From positions 1 through 7,332 of the forward strand of contig JAAZJE010000078.1 of NCBI GenBank assembly GCA_012800515.1: a stretch of DNA of 7,332 nucleotides. The letters are read 5' to 3'. Numbering within the stretch: position 1 is the first letter of the stretch; every line of letters starts with the position of its first letter. Both the position numbers and the translations under genes were made by a program. This DNA is from Clostridiaceae bacterium (GTDB lineage Bacteria > Bacillota > Clostridia > Saccharofermentanales > Fastidiosipilaceae). Positions 5,856 to 7,332 of the stretch are shown piece after piece. Below the pieces are notes generated by a model. That model saw nothing but the letters and a program-made list of their open reading frames with translations. It ran no database searches and was not told where the DNA came from.

Positions 5856-7332
5856 GCGCCCACCTCCGTTTGCGTCGTCTCCCGGGATTCCCACGGAACA
5901 TATTTACTCAGCAATTCGCGCGGCCCGTACACCGCGGCGTCAAGCAGCTGAACACTGTCGATATTGCTTTCCCCATAGAAAACTTCATCGGTCGTTGAGT
6001 AAAATGCCCGCCCGGCCGCATATTGATATGCTTCGGGATAACCGTCCCAAACAGCCGCCAGAAAAGCCGCCTCATCCGGTTCGGCTGTCAAAGGACGCGT
6101 TGTCAGACAAAGCGGCTTGCGATAGCGTCCGCTCAGGCGAAGCAGGGTTCCCGCGGTCGTCGCGCCGGGGTCTAATTCATAATAGTCGTACGCTCGCAGA
6201 ATATGGAAAAGTGAGCGCGGCGGCATGAGTTGGGTCTGCTCTTCGGTCGCGACAAAATCGGTCAGATCCGCGGAATAGCGTTCCAAAGCCGCTTCTCCTT
6301 CCCCGGCTCGCGCCGCCCGTCCCAGCACCAAACCGCTGCGATACCAGTTGAAAATCGGTCGCGACAGACTTTTCCCGCCACAGAGCGCAACAACCACCGT
6401 CAAATCGCCAAGCTGTTGCCAGCCCTGTTCGTTCAGCGCCAAAGCCGTGACCAGATACTCCGTCGGCCGAGCCGCGAAATGCGCTCTGACCGCACTGTTT
6501 TCTTCGGACAACGGCTTTCTGGTAAAACCGCGCATATCGGCATGGGGGAGATTGTACAAAACCTGTGCCAGAATTTCACCGGTCGCCCGCGCGTCATCCG
6601 CCGCTCTGTGGTGACTGTGCAGTTCGATCCCCATCAGCTTTGCCATTGCCGCCAAATTATATTCGTCCTGTCTGACCAGCAGACGCGAAAGCGACAGCGT
6701 ATCGACGAAAGTCGGACGGAAATTGCGGAATTTCGCCGCGTCACGATGGCGGAACAGCGCCGCCTGGAGAAAAGCCAGATCAAAAGGCGCATTATGCGCG
6801 CAGAGCGGATCGGAACCGATGAAATCCACCAACTCCTCCAATACCTCGCGCTCCGGCCTGCCCCATTCATCAATCATTATTTGCGATATCCCGGTCAGAC
6901 CGGTCACTTCCGCGGGTAGCGGTCGTTCGGGATCGATAAAGGCCTCATAACGTTCCGTCGGCAAATAACTGCCGTCCGGCTGACGCTCAAAGCGCACCGC
7001 TCCGACCTCGATCGGACGATCCGCCTGCGGATCGAGACCCGTCGTCTCCCAGTCAAAGCCCACAAAGCGCTCCGGACGCGCCGCCGCCTCAAAACTCGCC
7101 GGATCCGGAGCCAAAATCACCGCTCCGGCCACATCGCGCAAACGCAACTCCATTCCCGGAATCAAAGTAAATCCGTTCGGTTCCTCCCTCATCCGTTCGC
7201 GCAACGCCCGCTCCGTGGCGAGATATCCCCGCAACGTATATCGGTCCGTAATCGCCAACGCCGGATATTCATTCAACTTAACCAGATCGATAATCGCATC
7301 GGGTGTCAGAGTACCGCCCGGTGTCGCCGTGG
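5849..7332 (-). CDS. PolC-like PHP-exonuclease-PHP protein lacking the polymerase domain (5' end beyond window)
   Basis: The frame is open to the right edge; 493 residues are visible, numbered here from the codon at 7330. Residues 1-75 resemble the first PHP segment (GTLTPDAI, PALAITDR, GMEL). Residues 90-260 are a DEDDh 3'-5' exonuclease: D93 and E95 in FDWETTG, D184 in HNAPFD, H241 and D246 in HRAADDA. Residues about 280-480 follow the second PHP segment of PolC (RPTEYLVTALALNE, RKPLCLTT, STTDEV). This PHP segment split around an exonuclease is the PolC arrangement, but the protein stops where PolC would enter its polymerase domain, and priA begins at once. The PHP metal ligands look lost (ITDR for ITDH; TTRPLT for TGNVHYL), while the exonuclease residues are kept. 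Likely a stand-alone exonuclease in replication or repair; the function is inferred. Whether an OB domain precedes it is unknown. Confidence 0.85.
   Translation of the reverse strand, partial: TATPGGTLTPDAIIDLVKLNEYPALAITDRYTLRGYLATERALRERMREEPNGFTLIPGMELRLRDVAGAVILAPDPASFEAAARPERFVGFDWETTGLDPQADRPIEVGAVRFERQPDGSYLPTERYEAFIDPERPLPAEVTGLTGISQIMIDEWGRPEREVLEELVDFIGSDPLCAHNAPFDLAFLQAALFRHRDAAKFRNFRPTFVDTLSLSRLLVRQDEYNLAAMAKLMGIELHSHHRAADDARATGEILAQVLYNLPHADMRGFTRKPLSEENSAVRAHFAARPTEYLVTALALNEQGWQQLGDLTVVVALCGGKSLSRPIFNWYRSGLVLGRAARAGEGEAALERYSADLTDFVATEEQTQLMPPRSLFHILRAYDYYELDPGATTAGTLLRLSGRYRKPLCLTTRPLTAEPDEAAFLAAVWDGYPEAYQYAAGRAFYSTTDEVFYGESNIDSVQLLDAAVYGPRELLSKYVPWESRETTQTEVGAC
5861..5867 (-). 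promoter_or_regulatory. Ribosome binding site of priA, inside the upstream gene
   Basis: GGAGGTG on the minus strand, ending 5 bases before the GTG at 5855. It is the strongest Shine-Dalgarno match in the window and decides the priA start in favour of 5855 over 5894. It also encodes part of the last residues (EVGAC) of the PolC-like protein. Confidence 0.85.

Noticed and set aside
5856..5894. Extended priA start at GTG 5894 (13 extra residues)
   Set aside because: No ribosome binding site precedes it, the extra residues are unlike PriA N-termini, and GGAGGTG precedes the GTG at 5855.
6230..6919. 229-codon open frame on the plus strand, antisense to the PolC-like gene
   Set aside because: It covers the exonuclease motifs of the minus-strand gene, has no domain signature, and its composition is what antisense coding gives.
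5849..7332. Possibility that the PolC-like gene is a frameshifted polC with the polymerase in another frame
   Set aside because: The bases after the stop encode PriA from its first residues, so no polymerase sequence is present in any frame downstream.

Overview
The window is a compact stretch of bacterial chromosome with every gene on the minus strand. Read in the direction of transcription (right to left) the order is: a PolC-like PHP/exonuclease gene that runs off the right edge, priA, def, fmt, rsmB, and rlmN, which runs off the left edge. The block priA-def-fmt-rsmB-rlmN is the classic Firmicutes arrangement, seen for example in Bacillus and Clostridia, where rlmN is usually followed by a Ser/Thr phosphatase and kinase pair. 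With the moderately high GC content (estimated by eye at a little over half) and the PolC-type sequence, which is typical of Firmicutes, I infer a Clostridia-like organism. I cannot place it more finely.

Layout. 7332-5849: 3' part of a protein built like the PHP-exonuclease-PHP section of DNA polymerase III PolC, but with a stop exactly where the polymerase domain should begin. 5855-3552: priA, the replication-restart helicase, overlapping the previous gene by 7 bases. 3551-3474: the only real intergenic gap (78 bases), holding a hairpin, a weak promoter candidate and the def ribosome binding site. 3473-3021: def, peptide deformylase. 3017-2076: fmt, Met-tRNA formyltransferase. 2072-657: rsmB, 16S rRNA m5C methyltransferase. 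646-1: the N-terminal 215 residues of rlmN, the radical-SAM 23S rRNA/tRNA adenine C2 methyltransferase.

The genes form two functional pairs of jobs. The exonuclease-like protein and PriA belong to DNA replication, restart and repair. def, fmt, rsmB and rlmN belong to translation: Fmt formylates the initiator Met-tRNA, Def removes the formyl group from new proteins, and RsmB and RlmN modify rRNA. Spacings of 3, 3 and 10 bases from def to rlmN, with ribosome binding sites inside the preceding genes, indicate a translationally coupled operon.

The most unusual item is the polymerase-less PolC-like protein. Its exonuclease residues look intact, the metal-binding residues of its PHP domain look lost, and its 3' end carries the priA ribosome binding site. 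I saw no tRNA, rRNA, CRISPR array, insertion sequence or other mobile element.
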